In this document: piece by piece, positions 21,244 to 46,872 of the stretch
Layout of the letters: each line of letters starts with the position of its first letter
Position numbering within the stretch: position 1 is the stretch's first letter
Assembly: GCF_014898055.3 (NCBI RefSeq)
Contig: NW_023604861.1
Span: 96,226,083-96,290,082, forward strand
Source: Talpa occidentalis
Lineage: Eukaryota; Chordata; Mammalia; Eulipotyphla; Talpidae
Length of the DNA: 64,000 nucleotides
Reading direction: 5' to 3'
Position numbers and translations under genes: made by a program
Notes under the pieces: generated by a model
Told to the model about the DNA's origin: nothing
Databases searched by the model: none
Seen by the model: the letters and a program-made list of their open reading frames with translations, nothing else

Positions 21244-21513
21244 GGGGCCTCCCTGGTGGCGCAGGGGGTTGAGCGCAGCACTGTGAGGCTGTCTGAGGCC
21301 TTTGCAGTGCGAGTTAGATTCCCGGCCGGCCAGGGAGCAACCCACATGGCGCAGCAGACCTCTCCTGCCTCACCCACTGCTCCCCTCAGCAGTGTTATTT
21401 CTGTAGATCTGCATGTTCTGCTCCCTGCTCTCTCTAGTGAATCTTCTCACCGCCCCCCCCTCCGTGACTCTGGCCTGTACCCCACTTCTTTAAAAAAAAT
21501 TAAAATTAAAAAA
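21244..21513 (+). mobile_element. tRNA-derived SINE
   Basis: Plus-strand copy beginning ggggcctccctggtggcgca, with an A-box-like tggcgcaggggg, the body segment ctgctcccctcagcagtgtt and an A-rich tail (taaaaaaaattaaaattaaa). Target-site duplications are weak, which suggests middling age. Confidence 0.9.
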
Positions 21514-21839
21514 GCATGAGTCTTGGGAAGTTCTGGCGCCATATTGGTACCATGAGGGTTGTTCTGCCTCCTTGGCCTGGAAGGTGGAGACCAGAAGAAC
21601 AGGAGAGAAATGGGGGCCTTGCTCAGTGTGGAGCCCAAGATTAAATCTCATCTGACCTACACACAGATTATCCAATTATCCAAGTCAATCAGTGCCCTTT
21701 CCTGCTAAAACCTATTTGAGTTCATATTAATGACTTGCATCATTCCTGCAAAGGGAGAGTTGAAGGTGGAGGCCCAGCCTTCAAGCAGAACCTGAGCCAG
21801 AATCCAGGGTGGGGGTGTGTATGAGGTAAGGCCATCGAG

Positions 21840-22075
21840 GTCGGATACTAATAGCTAACCTATGAAGTTTTCCTTTGTGCCAGGCATTGTTCTGGGATGT
21901 TTACGTACATAATTTCACATAATCTTCACAAAACCCCTGTGAGGTAAATAGGGTTATTATTCCATTTTATAGAGAAGAAACAGAAGCATAAGAGGCCAAG
22001 TAACTGGCCCTGGTCAGACAGTTGGGTAAGGAATCGCTGGGACCCTAGCTAGGCCACCCAAGTCTGGGACCAGGC
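21840..22075 (+). repeat. MIR element
   Basis: 'tgtgccaggcattgttctgg', 'cataatttcacataatcttc', 'aacccctgtgaggtaaatag', 'ccattttatagagaagaaac' and 'aggccaagtaactggccctg' are in MIR consensus order. Old and non-coding. Confidence 0.85.
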
Positions 22076-24274
22076 TGCTGAGGTCACACACCTGGGGACC
22101 AGCAGGTAAAGACTGATGACACTTGATGACCAAGAGTCTGGTGTGAAGGAAACAGGTGAAGAGGGAGGCAGCTGGCAGAGACCCCACATCCTGTGGGTCT
22201 CAGCTACAGGATGCAGAGTCCAATGCAGGCTTTTCTATGTTTCTTGTCCTCATGATGGTGATATTTGAAGTTGTTGGCAAGGGAAGACAGCAAAGTGGGT
22301 AGACAGTAGGCCCGAAGACCCAGACGGGAACCCTGCAGGAGAGAGGTGCCTGGCAGGTGGGGAAGAGGGGTTGGCGGGGAGGGTTCAGCCTCTGGATCCC
22401 AGAAAGCCCCTCTTCCTCAGAAAAGGGAAGAGAAGGGGAACGAGTAGAGGTGTGAACTGGTTAGTTGGTGAGAAGGCACAGACATCCAAAAAAATGGGAG
22501 GCAAAGGGGTAGCAGAGAACGCAGCCGGGGTAGGGGGTAGAGGGTTGGGGGTAGGAAAGCCTCGAGCAGCAGCAGGCAGGTAAGCCAGGGTGGGGTGGGA
22601 GGAGGAAACACCAGTTGTGGGATCACCAGGTTAGTTGTTCCAAGGTTCCAGGTCATTGTTTCCCTGGCTCCAACCTCTTTTCTTATTTTAGACTTACAGA
22701 GAAGTTGCACAAATAGATTAGGGCGTCTTCCTACCAATTGGCCTTTTCATTTCTGAAAGCAAGGCTCCCTAGCTGCCCGCCGAGCTGTGAGAGTGTCCCT
22801 CTTCGGCTTAAAAAAACCACACTCCTCAGTCACATGCATGGTGCCTACAACCTGGCCTCAGCTCACCCACTGTTGTTTTCCTCATCCCGCCTCCCTCCAG
22901 CCCCCAAACACCCGAACACTGTCTCTATCTGATTCTGAGCCACCAAAGGAAAGGACCAGGCCCCTAGTCTCAAACAACAATTTGTTGCTCTTCAAACAAC
23001 AAATGAATGTCGCCAGCAGAAAGCCAGGAGCAGATATGGGAGATGGGGAGGTGGTGGCATCAAGCAGGTCCAAGGGGACTGAGCCCCCCTGGATGGCAAG
23101 GAAGGAACTGAAGACAAACGCAATCACGTTTATGAGCCTATGCCCTTCTGACTCCTCAGGTGGTTAAGGGAGGGAGTGGTGGCTACAAGATCAGACACAG
23201 GCCCACAGGATCACATTTCTCCCCTAACCCAGGATCCTTAAGCTTCCAGAAATGTCTTTATGCCGCTCCATCTACAGGAAGATGTCACAATCCTGCCCTT
23301 TGAGTGGTAGGCTTCTCCGGGTGGTGGGGGGCCAGCTGCGGCCGCTGTGGGATTAGAGAAGCGGAAGGCCATATTTCTGACTGCTGGACACCCAGCTGGC
23401 CTCCCGGGGGCAGGGCTCTGCTGCTGGACACCTGGGTGGTGAAAGCTAGGAAGAGGAAGCCCGCCCCCCAGTGGTCACCCGTCACAACCACAGTCCAGCA
23501 GCCCAGTCTCCACTTCCCTGCCTCCAGGCCAAGCAGTGCCACCGTCCTCATCCGGCTCTGAAGGCCTCATGTGAGACTAGAGAGCAAAGTGGCATCAAAG
23601 TGTCCCACACGTGCACCCATGTAGATGAACCTCTACCCTTTATTCTGGTTTTAGAAATAAGGGCACATGCTTAGTGAGGTGAAATAACCCCCTGAGGTCA
23701 TTTACCTTGTGAACATCAGCCCTGGGCCAAGTCACCCAACACTCAGTGTTCAATGAAATGGGGCAACTGGACTCTGCCATGGCTGTCAACTGCCCCTGCA
23801 CATCAGTTTCCCAAGAAAAGTACATATCTAGGTCCCTGACCCAGCTGGGACCCAAATCACTGGGTCTAGGCTGGGAATGTGTCTTCATCATGCCTCCCCA
23901 ACAGAATAAAATGCGCCACTATACTGACATCTGGGGATCAAAGGGTGGAACGGCCATCCCTTGGAGGTCAGAGACATGTTTCATTCCTTTTGAATATCCT
24001 AGTACTGGACCATAAAAAGTGGTCAATATTATTTGTGGAATCAGTGAACAAATGAGTCAATTGATGAATAAATGATTCTGAGGTCCCCTCCAGCTTTAAT
24101 AGGCTTATAAATGGGTGACCCCTGCACAAAGTGTTGTACACACATGCAGACATGCACACACACACACACCAGACGCATATATACAGACACACATAGGCAT
24201 TCAGAGAAAAGTCACCCGGAGGCAGCCCCAGCTACCCAGAACTGCCTGACCCTCCCCTCCGCACACACTCCTGC

Positions 24275-25637
24275 ACACCTTCTTTGGCTTGTTTTTATTG
24301 CGCACCCATTGGGTGCATGGTCCAGCTCTGGGCCCTGGTTCAGGACTCTTCATGTCTCCAAAGGTCAGCCCCACGTGGTGACGTTCCAGGCCCCGGGCTG
24401 CTTACAATTATGGAAGGGAGGAGGGCGCCGGCAGGAAGGGAGAGGCAGTGCGTCAGCCAGCAGGCGGCGGGCAGGCAGCCTGCTCGCACACTTGGCTGAA
24501 CAGAGACAATGGTGGCTGCTCCTCCAGCCCAGCCTCCTTCCCACAGGCAGAGCCTCAGGACCCTCAGCCTCCGGAACCTCCCCCGAGAACAGGCCCAGCT
24601 GGGAGGCAGCCAGAGGGTGCACAAGGAGACTTCCGGGGAGGCCAGCAAAGCCCCTGTGCTGGCCGGGGGAGGGCAAAAAGGGGTCCTGGAGCCTTCAGGA
24701 ATGGAGCTGTAAGGAATGGGGGTCTGAGAAGGGAGCCTGGGCTCTTGTCCAGAGAACCCCCAAGGGTAATGTGCCACCATCTCTTACTCTCAGCTTCCTG
24801 GGGTCTGTACCCGAAGAATCTCCTTCCGTGGCCTGGGAAACAAAGGCCCCTTGTTCCCAGCCGCTACAGTGCTCTGGAGACCACACCCCTTCTGGCTCTC
24901 ACTGACCTCCATCAGTGCGGTGTGTTGATCAGCAATTGGGTGGGTGAGATGGGGCCTCCTGTCAGCCCCTAGTGCATGGATGACTATAGGGAAAGGAACC
25001 AGAAGGAGAAAAAGGCACAGGCCCCAGTCAACCTCACCTGGTTGCCCCCCGCCAGTAGGCCACCTGAAGCCCTGCCCTGCTCAGAAGGCTGTCCCCCCCA
25101 TGCAGGGCTGAGTGGCCCTGCTCCCTGTCACAGGAGGCTGGCCGGCATCTCCAGGCTCTCTAGCAGCAGGTCGCCTGCTGCCCAGAGCAAGACCACCCCT
25201 AGGGATGGGGCTCCCCTCGCTGACTGCCCAAAGACCTCTGCTGCCTCATTCTCTCCAGCAGCCCAGGACAGGGCAAACTGATTCTCAAAAAAATACTGAC
25301 TGTCCCCAGGCCCAGGAAACGAGGTCACTCTGGATTCCAGAGGGGTGGAGGGTGACATGGGACACACTCTGGGAATGGAGCCAAATTCTCAATCTCCTGC
25401 CTCCCTTGGAGTGCCCAGGGACTGCCTGAGGGGCAGGCACAGCAGTGCTGGGAAGCTCCAGTGAGCAAGGGAGAGATGAGGACTATGGGGAAATGGGCTA
25501 TTCACTGGGAAAGAGAAGCCGGGAGGAAAGGGCCCGCTCCCCCATCAAGGATGCACGGAGACAAGGCTGCTCTGCAGAGTTTCATCTCTGGTCCAACCCA
25601 GAGCAGGGGCCAGTGTCTGTGAGTGGCAGTGCTGGCT
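24275..25637 (-). other. PSD4: PSD4 3' untranslated region
   Basis: From the base after the TGA stop to the predicted cleavage point below the AATAAA complement at 24294-24299. It is GC-rich (notably 24400-24680) and repeat-free. The plus-strand 264-codon frame at 24111-24905 runs antisense through it and is not considered a gene. Confidence 0.75.
24294..24299 (-). terminator. PSD4: PSD4 polyadenylation signal
   Basis: On the minus strand AATAAA occurs in gcaataaaaacaagcc, followed after about 10-30 bases by aggtgtgcaggagtgtgtgc, a GU-rich downstream element. Signal plus downstream element makes this a well-supported 3' end, 1.34 kb after the stop codon. Confidence 0.8.
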
Positions 25638-39118
<13,481 letters not shown>

Positions 39119-39132
39119 CCACAGAGTGCAAG
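39119..39132 (-). other. PSD4: PSD4 5'UTR portion in the first coding exon
   Basis: Fourteen bases between the acceptor ctcctttgcag and the first ATG. Supported only by the acceptor motif and by the presence of a non-coding first exon upstream. Confidence 0.6.
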
Positions 39133-42100
39133 CTGCAAAGGAGCTCCCAGAAGCGTCTTCCTTTACAATCCCATTGTGTGATTACAGGGAGCGCTGGCCA
39201 GGGGGGAGCAGGAATCCACACCTACCTTGCCAACACAAAGAGAACACAGGTGAGCAAAGGGCTGTGGGCGCCTGGAGGCACACGCCAGTGTGTGACACAT
39301 CAACGCCGAGTAAGGGACACCGCCCTCCTCTGTGCAGGTGCAGGTGACGAGTGCACCACACATGCCCGAACCCCATAACCTCACCTGCTTGCACCAGGGC
39401 AACACCATGTCTTGGTTGAAGGTGGCCAGAGGGGCTTAGCTCAAAAAGATGAACTGACAGCTTGTCAGACCCTTCTCTTGGGAATTTGGATTGGACAATG
39501 GAGGGATTGAGATGGCTGGCTCAAGAGGAAAATGTGGAAATGCCTCAAAACAGTGTGAAAGCAGCAGGGAGTTGAGAAAATGACACAGACCAAAATATGT
39601 GGGTGCCAGAGACCAGCCTAGGGGCAAGGAGATGAAACAACTTGCAGGAGAAGCAGGCACCCTGGAAAGAAAAGCCACAGCTGCCTTATTTCTCCCTCCC
39701 CAGGCCTGCGTGGTTCACAAGGCTCATGGCTCCTTTAGAGCGATGCCACATGGGCAGGTAGAAGCACCCCGCAGAGCCCAGCCAGGGTCTCCCCACCCCC
39801 AGAAGATCACAGCTGCATGGTGAGGAGATAGTGACCTTCCGGGAGGGGAGGCTCGTACACAGCCATGTCCACCTGGGCAGGTCAGAGCACCCTGTGCAGC
39901 GGCCACACAGCGCTCTGGGGGGGACCTCAGCGGATGCAGCGAGAACTCTCTCACAGTACTTTCTAGAAGCATTCATCTTTGTTCCTTGTGTGTAATATCG
40001 CAGGTTAAGTGTCTCTAGGCAGGCCTTGCTCCCTTAGAATAACTGGCTTGTTTTGACCTCGTGGACACATGACGGTCTTAACTCCCTCCGTCTCCCTGCT
40101 GGTATCAGCTTTCTGGAACCCTGTGCACCGGCCCCAGGGGCACCTCTGGCCTCCTTGCATCTTATCTCACTTATGTTAGCCTCACTTTCCTTGATCACAC
40201 ATTTTTGCCTTAAAGACAACGCGTGTGCTTGTAACAAAGGGGACAAAGGTGTAAATACACATTCGTATGCTCTCACTGGTCAGGTTGAGGTTCCCAAGAA
40301 CTGCAGCCCCTTCACTCACCCAGCAACTTCCATCTCACACCTGGAGAGGGGGCAGGCATGCTGTCCCCATTCTATAGATGAAGCCAAGCTGAAGATTCAC
40401 CTGGTGACCCACAGCTGGTAAGGGAGGCCAGCTCTGCCCACCCTGACCCTGATATCAGCATCTCTCCCCACAATGGAGGCAGCTGCTGGGAAGCCTTCCC
40501 TGCACCAGACTCCTCACTGCCAGGCTTGTGGGGTTCTATACCACATAATAACCAACCCACAGGGGTCATTCCTCTGTGCCCAGCAGTAAAGAGCATGGGG
40601 CGCAATGAATCACAGGCACGTGGCTCAAACCCTTGTCCTGCCAACTAGCAGCTGAATAAGAAAACCCAGGATGTTTCCAGAGCCCCTGGGACCCTCCCCA
40701 CACCCCTAGGAGAGCTGTGAGCTAACTGAGGTGATTCTGGGTTTTTACCTCAACTCCATCCTGCCCCTGATAGTCTTCACTTTCAGCAGAGCAAGAATCT
40801 ATAATTGCTGAACTATGGCCCAGGGTTCTGAAGTTTTTGTTTCCAGGAAAGGCCTGTGTGTGGCCATCAGCCAGGCTGCCTGTCCCTGGGTCAGACACTG
40901 TGACTACCCCCAAAAGCTATGCCCATCTCTTACTTGGAATCTCGTATTTGAGGCTCTGGATCAAATTTACTGGAGCTAGTCTTGCTTTTCACTCTTGCCC
41001 TCTGGTCTCCAACTCTTTTAGCTCAGACTTTACTCTGGGTTCCATAAATCACTCCAGATTCGATTTCTCCTCCCTCAAGTCCCCACCCACTAGGTTAAGG
41101 TGGAAGGTTCTTCTGATTTGTGCTCCTCCATCTTTGGAGGGCCAGAGGTTATCACACTCCCCTCCAAAAGGTCCATTTTCTGCTCAGTCCTCTCTGGGTA
41201 AGAGACCTGCTGCAGTTCTGTTTCCAAGGGGGAAGGGATGAGTGAGCCTCAGGACCCACTGTCATACTCAGGCATGCACACCTCCCACCCCCGCCGGCCT
41301 GGTGGGGAGCCACAGTGGTAGAAAGGGTTCAGCCTTCCTCCTGCTGCAGCTTGTCAAGCAAACAGCCCACAGTGTGCAGCGCATAATGGGTAAGAGGTCG
41401 CTGAGGAGCTGGGGGGCAGAGGAAAGACGCACAGGTCCCTGGTTTTCAGAGACCTGAACATGGGGTAAGCCCCCCAGTCTCCTTCCCAGAACTCAAGGCT
41501 GGCCTCCCTGTGCCCCCTTCCTCCCTGCTAAGTCCTGGTCTCTTTGTGCCCAAGGCTCCCCTCCCAAGACCCTTGCTCCTCACCCTTCAAACTTCCCCCC
41601 CACCCCCGACACACACACACACATCCCTGAGGGTGCACCAGTCTTAGGAGCATATCCCTGTGGGCAGTAGAGCACTTGATCTGGCTAACAACCCACCTAC
41701 TGGTGGACTCGCTGACAGGAAGAGTTCAAATGCCAATAATGGGAGTGAGAACGGTGGGCAGGAGCGCATGGAAAGTGAAATCGTGTCCTGACTTTTGATG
41801 AGTCCCTCATGTCCACCTTTGCAAATATGCACTCATAAATAGGTACGTGTGCCTAAAGCTGTCCGCAGGCCCATGTGACCGGCGAGGCTAGACATAAATA
41901 GTATCAGATTTGCCTTCTCAGAAGAAGCCGAGTGTTCAATGAATTCAAAGGGGGGAAAAAAAAATCAAAGAAGCTGCGGCAGCATCTTGCTGATCTGGGG
42001 GAGTGGGGGCGGAGGAGTCTGAGGGCCAGAAGAAAGGTGTGCACTGGGGAATGAATGGGGGCCCAAGGCAACAGAGGAGCTGGGAAGGACAGACAAGACA

Positions 42101-42543
42101 GCAGACGGCAGGACAATCAGCTCCCTTGGCCAGCCCAGTGTGTGTTTGAGTGTCCAAGTCTGAGCAGAGGAAGCTACGCCTGGCACCTCCATGCCTCTCT
42201 CCTCATCCCAAAGCCCGCACCCGAGTGTGATTTCAGTGGGCTCATTCACCTGGTTCTCGCTACCTTCCCCTCCCAGGATGGAAGCACCAAGAAGGCAGGT
42301 TGGTTGTGCTGCTGGCACACTGCTGTCTCACCGTGGACATGTGAAATGGCTGAGTTCCTTTAGGGACCCACGTGAAACTCACCTCCAGCTACAGAGTCCT
42401 GGGGGGCCTGATGTTCTGCTTCAGTGCAAGTGGATTACAAAGTAAAAGATTAGTGTTGAGCAGTTCAAGACCCCATGTGACACCTGGCACTACTGAGCCT
42501 GCGAGGTGGTCCTGGATCCCCAGGCGCGGAGGGCTCCATTCCT

Positions 42544-42671
42544 AGGGTTGCCATATTTAACAAATAAGATATAGGATGCCCAACATTTGGGACACATTTA
42601 CACTAAAAATTTACTCATTGTTTACCTGAAATTCAAATTGAAGTGGCAATTCTCTTTTTCATCTTGCAACC
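42544..42671 (+). mobile_element. Palindromic nonautonomous DNA-transposon remnant
   Basis: Starts agggttgccatatttaacaa and ends atcttgcaaccc, so the termini are inverted repeats, with attcaaattgaagtggcaat and tttgggacacatttacacta inside. The pattern matches a common short palindromic DNA element of mammals whose name I cannot state with confidence. Diverged. Confidence 0.55.
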
Positions 42672-44464
42672 CGACCCCCTGGGGGAGGTATGGAGAAAGA
42701 ATGAGCCCCAGCAATATGCCTGTTATCGGGCTCAGTGCTTTAGGGCCAGAGACTCACCTGCCTTGCCAGCCTCTCCGTGATGAAACAAGTGGAAACATCT
42801 CCTTCCTGCTAATAAGGAAGCTAAGGTTTAGGGACTTCCAGGAATTTGCCCAGGTAGCTCAGAGAAGGATGAGGGGAGCAGGGGTACGAACCCAGGACAG
42901 AGCTGTTTTAAGGCTCACTCCCTCTTCTGAGCATAAATCAGCTCCCCCAGACAGTCATGAATTCCCTTGTGAGGCAAAGTCACTCCAGTTCATCTGTTTT
43001 CTCATTGTTCAGCACAGTATCTGCTTGGCCCAGTAGTGGCACTACAGACAAGTTTGTGAAAAGAAGAAAGATGGAGAGAGAGGGAGGGAGAAAGAGAAAA
43101 ACGATGGTAGGGAAGGAGGGACGGAGGGAAGGGAGATCTTTCATGGAGAACACTGCAGGGGCTGAGCATGTGTCCAGTAGACAGAGGGTAAAGGATATGG
43201 GACTGACCACTGGGAGAGCAGAATGGCATCAGTCCCTCCCCCAAGGAGCCAAGGATGGAGTTCGCCCATCTGGAGTATAGGACAGAAGCCCCAACCTGTG
43301 CTCTGTGAGAGACACGAATAGTGGAGGCCCCACATCCTGCCCACAAGGAAGGAGGTTTCATGCAAATGCTCATGGGAGGGTGGGCAGTGGCCCCGAGAAC
43401 CTGGGGCCCAGCGCAGCTGAGACCCAGTCAGGGAGGCCCAGAGGGAAGATGGATGAGAGGGAAGGACGAAGACTTCTAAGGGGCTCACCCTTCTTGCATC
43501 TATCTTCCTCCCTCCACAAAGAACTCAGCAGCCCTGGGTGCTGATCCCTGTGCCAGTGGCTGCAGTTAGTGACGTGCAGGAAGAAGGTCCCTGCAGTGCT
43601 CTAATGTCCCAGGAGGCTGGGGAGACCGGTCACTGGAATCTATTTCTTCAAATCTGGCTCAGGCCCAACAGTCCTGATGGTGTTTATTATCAGCTGATGA
43701 TAGGTCACCCTTCCCAACCTTTTGGCAGAGCGGGGACTCCACTGGAGGATCTTAGGCAGAGTAAGGGGGCAGCGGCTGGGCCTTCCCTCCATGAGCTCTC
43801 TTTACCATGAGGACAGCCACTTATCCACATAGGGACACTTCTGAGACTGAAATGACTCATGCTGTGCATTATCAACAGGCAAAGCCAAGCTGCTTCACAA
43901 AACCACAAGCTGGGTCCCCAAATTCTCAAGGAGCCTCCCAGGGGGGCCAAAAAGGAACTGGGAGCCCCCTAATTGCTGAATCTGAGTTCCCACAGGGACT
44001 GTACCCAAAGCTGTCCAGGCCTTGCTCCAGTCCTGGCCTGTCTGGTCCCCTCCTCTCCAGAGTCTAGGGGTCAAAACTCTGGTCACAAAACCCCTTCTGG
44101 TCCCGTGTCCAGTCACCAGGGACACAGCAGGCCCACAAAAAGCAAGTGGCTACTATGGCCCTTCAGCCTTTACTACCTCCAGGGGGGTTGGAGTAAGTGG
44201 GGGCCAGAGCAGGAATCAGAGAAAGGGCCAGATTGGGAGGAAGTTTGAAGGAGGAGCGGATGACGGGAAGAAAAGGGAAGGGTGGAGGCTGCAGTCTCCC
44301 ACCTATGGGGTCTGCGCCTAGTAGTGCACATACAGTAGGCCCACCGAGCCCTGGCCTCCTTCCTGCCCACCTGCCCCTAATGCTACCATAAGGACCCATA
44401 GGTAATTCTCCACATCCCCTGTTCCCTCCAGGCCCCTCCAAGCACCCACCCCAAGCAGGCCTAC

Positions 44465-44600
44465 CTTGCTCACCGTCGGAGAACTCAAGAAGGGATGAGT
44501 GGGCCTAGGCCCCTAGGAGCAGTTTCTGTCATACAGTCGGTGAGACTGCCCCGTGAAGTATGGCGGTTGAGGCTTCTGACTTCCGCTCCTCTCACCACCC
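44465..44600 (-). promoter_or_regulatory. PSD4: Possible alternative PSD4 promoter and first exon
   Basis: On the minus strand an ETS-type site (gaggagcggaagtc) lies next to a YY1-type site (atggcgg on the + strand, 44560-44566), in a CpG-containing patch. This is followed by a good donor, GACG then gtgagc, with exon end 44474. ETS plus YY1 next to a donor is typical of TATA-less starts. No transcript evidence; the region is not strongly CpG-dense. Confidence 0.3.
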
Positions 44601-45989
44601 CACACGCCCGCCGCTCTTACCCCTCCCGCTCTGCAGCTCCCCAGGGCTCCCCAGCAGCAGCACTGCACCTCACATTTCCTGTCCACAATGCAAGAGCCTC
44701 CACTCCTAGGCCCGGTGCTACTGCCCCTTCCCCAAGCCCCTGCTCCCCGGGGGCTCCACTCCGCTCCAACCCAGGCTCAGAGAATTTGCCAGGGAAGTCC
44801 TCCTACCCAGTCCAGGCTGGTGGAGAAAGGGGAAGGTACAAGTCAGGAGCAGGCCCCACCCCCATCCTCCCTGCGGGTGGGTCTGTCACTCGGTTCTCAT
44901 CTCTACCCTGGCTCTCTCTCAGTTCCTGGCAGGGCACCAGAGCAACACAGGAGCCACTCCTCTCGGCCCCCATCAGGCAACTTTCCCTTTTTGTTTTTCA
45001 CAAGAGACGTTTCCATTTCTGTGTGGCTCTACCTATGAGTTACAACAGCTCCTGATACAAATATCTTGTAGTTCTAAAGCGTCCTCCCAATAAATACCAG
45101 GCCAGCCCCTGCTCTCACCTCCCTTATGAAGTGCTACTATACTCATGACACATTGCTATACTCAGAGAGGTTCAGCCACTGGTGAGTGTTACACAGCTGA
45201 GAAGTCACAAAGCTGGGGCCAGAGGGCAAATCTCAGAACACAGGAACCGCTATCCACCACCCCACGCTGAACCCCCGCTTATGTCCTAGGACATGAGTGA
45301 GATACTGAGCGTGGCAGGGAGTCACCCTCACCGCACAGTTCTCACTTCACGCTACAGTCTGTTCTCCGGCCTCAGCTACCACCAACTTCTCTACTGAGGT
45401 TCAAAGACCCTGATGTCACCTGAGCTCTCATCCTCACTGACCCAACTCCAGCAGACCAACCCCTGTGCACATCCCTAACAGTAGTGCCCTCAGACCCAGG
45501 CCACCGGGCCCCAGTGTAGAGCATGGGCGTGGTACAGCCCCAGAGAGGAAGAGAAAGGGAAAGAGGGATTCAAAGGCCAGCGGTGGGCCCTGCTTCAGGG
45601 GCCACATTCAGAGGAGGCTGAGAATCCTAATTCCTGATTGAGATGGGAAGCAGGAGAACAGGACACATAATGGCGGCTGGATGGCCAAGTTTCAGGTGGT
45701 CATATTCAGATGTACTACACCTCGCCTTCCACTGTCTGGGGCTGGCAAATGCTAGAAGCAGATTTACCAGCACTACAACCCCAACACATCCCTGGCTCCT
45801 TACCTCCCACACCCCAAGCTACTCCTCTATAGCTGGGATTTTATAACGCTGCCCAGCAGTGTAAGCCAGACACCAGAAGTCACTTAGACCTAAATGCAAA
45901 GCCACCCCTCAGGCCTCTGCCTCATGGGTATCTCTGGAATGTGGCCACCAGCACACACTCTGATGTGAGAGGCTGTTGATGCATCAGGA

Positions 45990-46620
45990 ATAAAATACAG
46001 GATCCCTGTCCTCAGGGAGTTTCCTATCTAGTGGCAGAGAGTGGAATAAACAAAAAGACTAATGAATTGCATCTAACTATAAATTGTGATGAATGCCAAG
46101 GAAAGGAGAAGGGAATAGGAAAAAAGGAGAGAGCAGCAGGGGTGAGCTCCCTGGGGGAGGGGGAGAAGTAGGGGAGCACTTGGCAAGGGGTGTGGATCCC
46201 TGTGCAGAGCAGCCAGCCCATGAAGGGCATGGCAGCACTTCAGGCAGAGGGAATTGCATGTCTGATTCCTTATCTGGGGCCAGAAAGGGCTCCATGATGA
46301 GCTCAAGGAACAAAAAGCAAGTGAGAGTGTGGGGGAAAATGGGCCAGATCCTGTGGGGTCCCCAGTAGTAAGTCAGGGTACATGCTAAACACCCAAAGCC
46401 AGGTCAGGGAGGATGCATATTTCTTTTTAAGACCATCTGCTGCTGTGTGGAGAACAGACAGTCAAGAGCAGTAACTGAGCTCAGGGAGGCCTATGGGGGC
46501 ACAATGGCAGGCCAGGTGAGGGGGAAAGTGGCTTGGAGGGGGCAGGGAGGCAGAGAAGAGGAGACAGAAGGTGTGGGGCACATAACGGGGATGACTGGTC
46601 AGCTCTGCCACTTAAGGAGA
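45990..46620. repeat. Ancient interspersed repeat, family not assigned
   Basis: Contains 'tgtcctcagggagtttccta', 'attgtgatgaatgccaagga' and 'accatctgctgctgtgtgga', the same series of motifs as the repeat at 5590-6480. Not coding. Confidence 0.5.
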
Positions 46621-46841
46621 TGCAAGGCATGATAACAGAGAAGTTGGGTAATTTCTAGATTTCTGGCTTGAGCAACTGGATGGGTGGTCATGACAGTTGC
46701 TGAAATGGGCATGGACTGGGAAGATGCACTTGGGGGAGAAAAGCAAGAGTTTGACTTTGTAAATATCAGGGTTGAAGTAGCTGAGATTTTCTAGGAGGCA
46801 AGTGAAAAACGTGCCTAGACCAGGATGGGAGGGCTGGAGGG

Positions 46842-46872
46842 ATGTGTGTGTGTGTGTGTGTGTATGTGTGTA
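46842..46872. repeat. (TG)n microsatellite
   Basis: About 13 TG units with one tatg interruption, in PSD4 intron 1. Confidence 0.9.

Larger units (their letters stand above)
11856..24270. other. PAX8-PSD4 intergenic region (convergent genes)
   Basis: About 12.4 kb between the candidate poly(A) sites of two convergent genes. It contains two SINEs (14949-15215 minus, 21244-21513 plus), MIR fragments, a (CA)n tract and a (CAGGG)n tract. GC-richer repeat-free patches near 16150-16370, 18720-18890 and 23280-23560 may be conserved non-coding DNA. Many open frames of 60-130 codons occur, none with recognisable homology or splice pattern. Confidence 0.75.

Noticed and set aside
23639..23644. Second minus-strand AATAAA as the PSD4 3' end
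   Set aside because: It lies 650 bases past the first signal and lacks an obvious GU-rich downstream element, while the signal at 24294 has one. It may be a minor alternative site.
24111..24905. 264-codon plus-strand open frame
   Set aside because: It runs antisense through the PSD4 3'UTR. Its start is low-complexity Thr/His from a CA-rich tract, and it has no recognisable domain or splice context.
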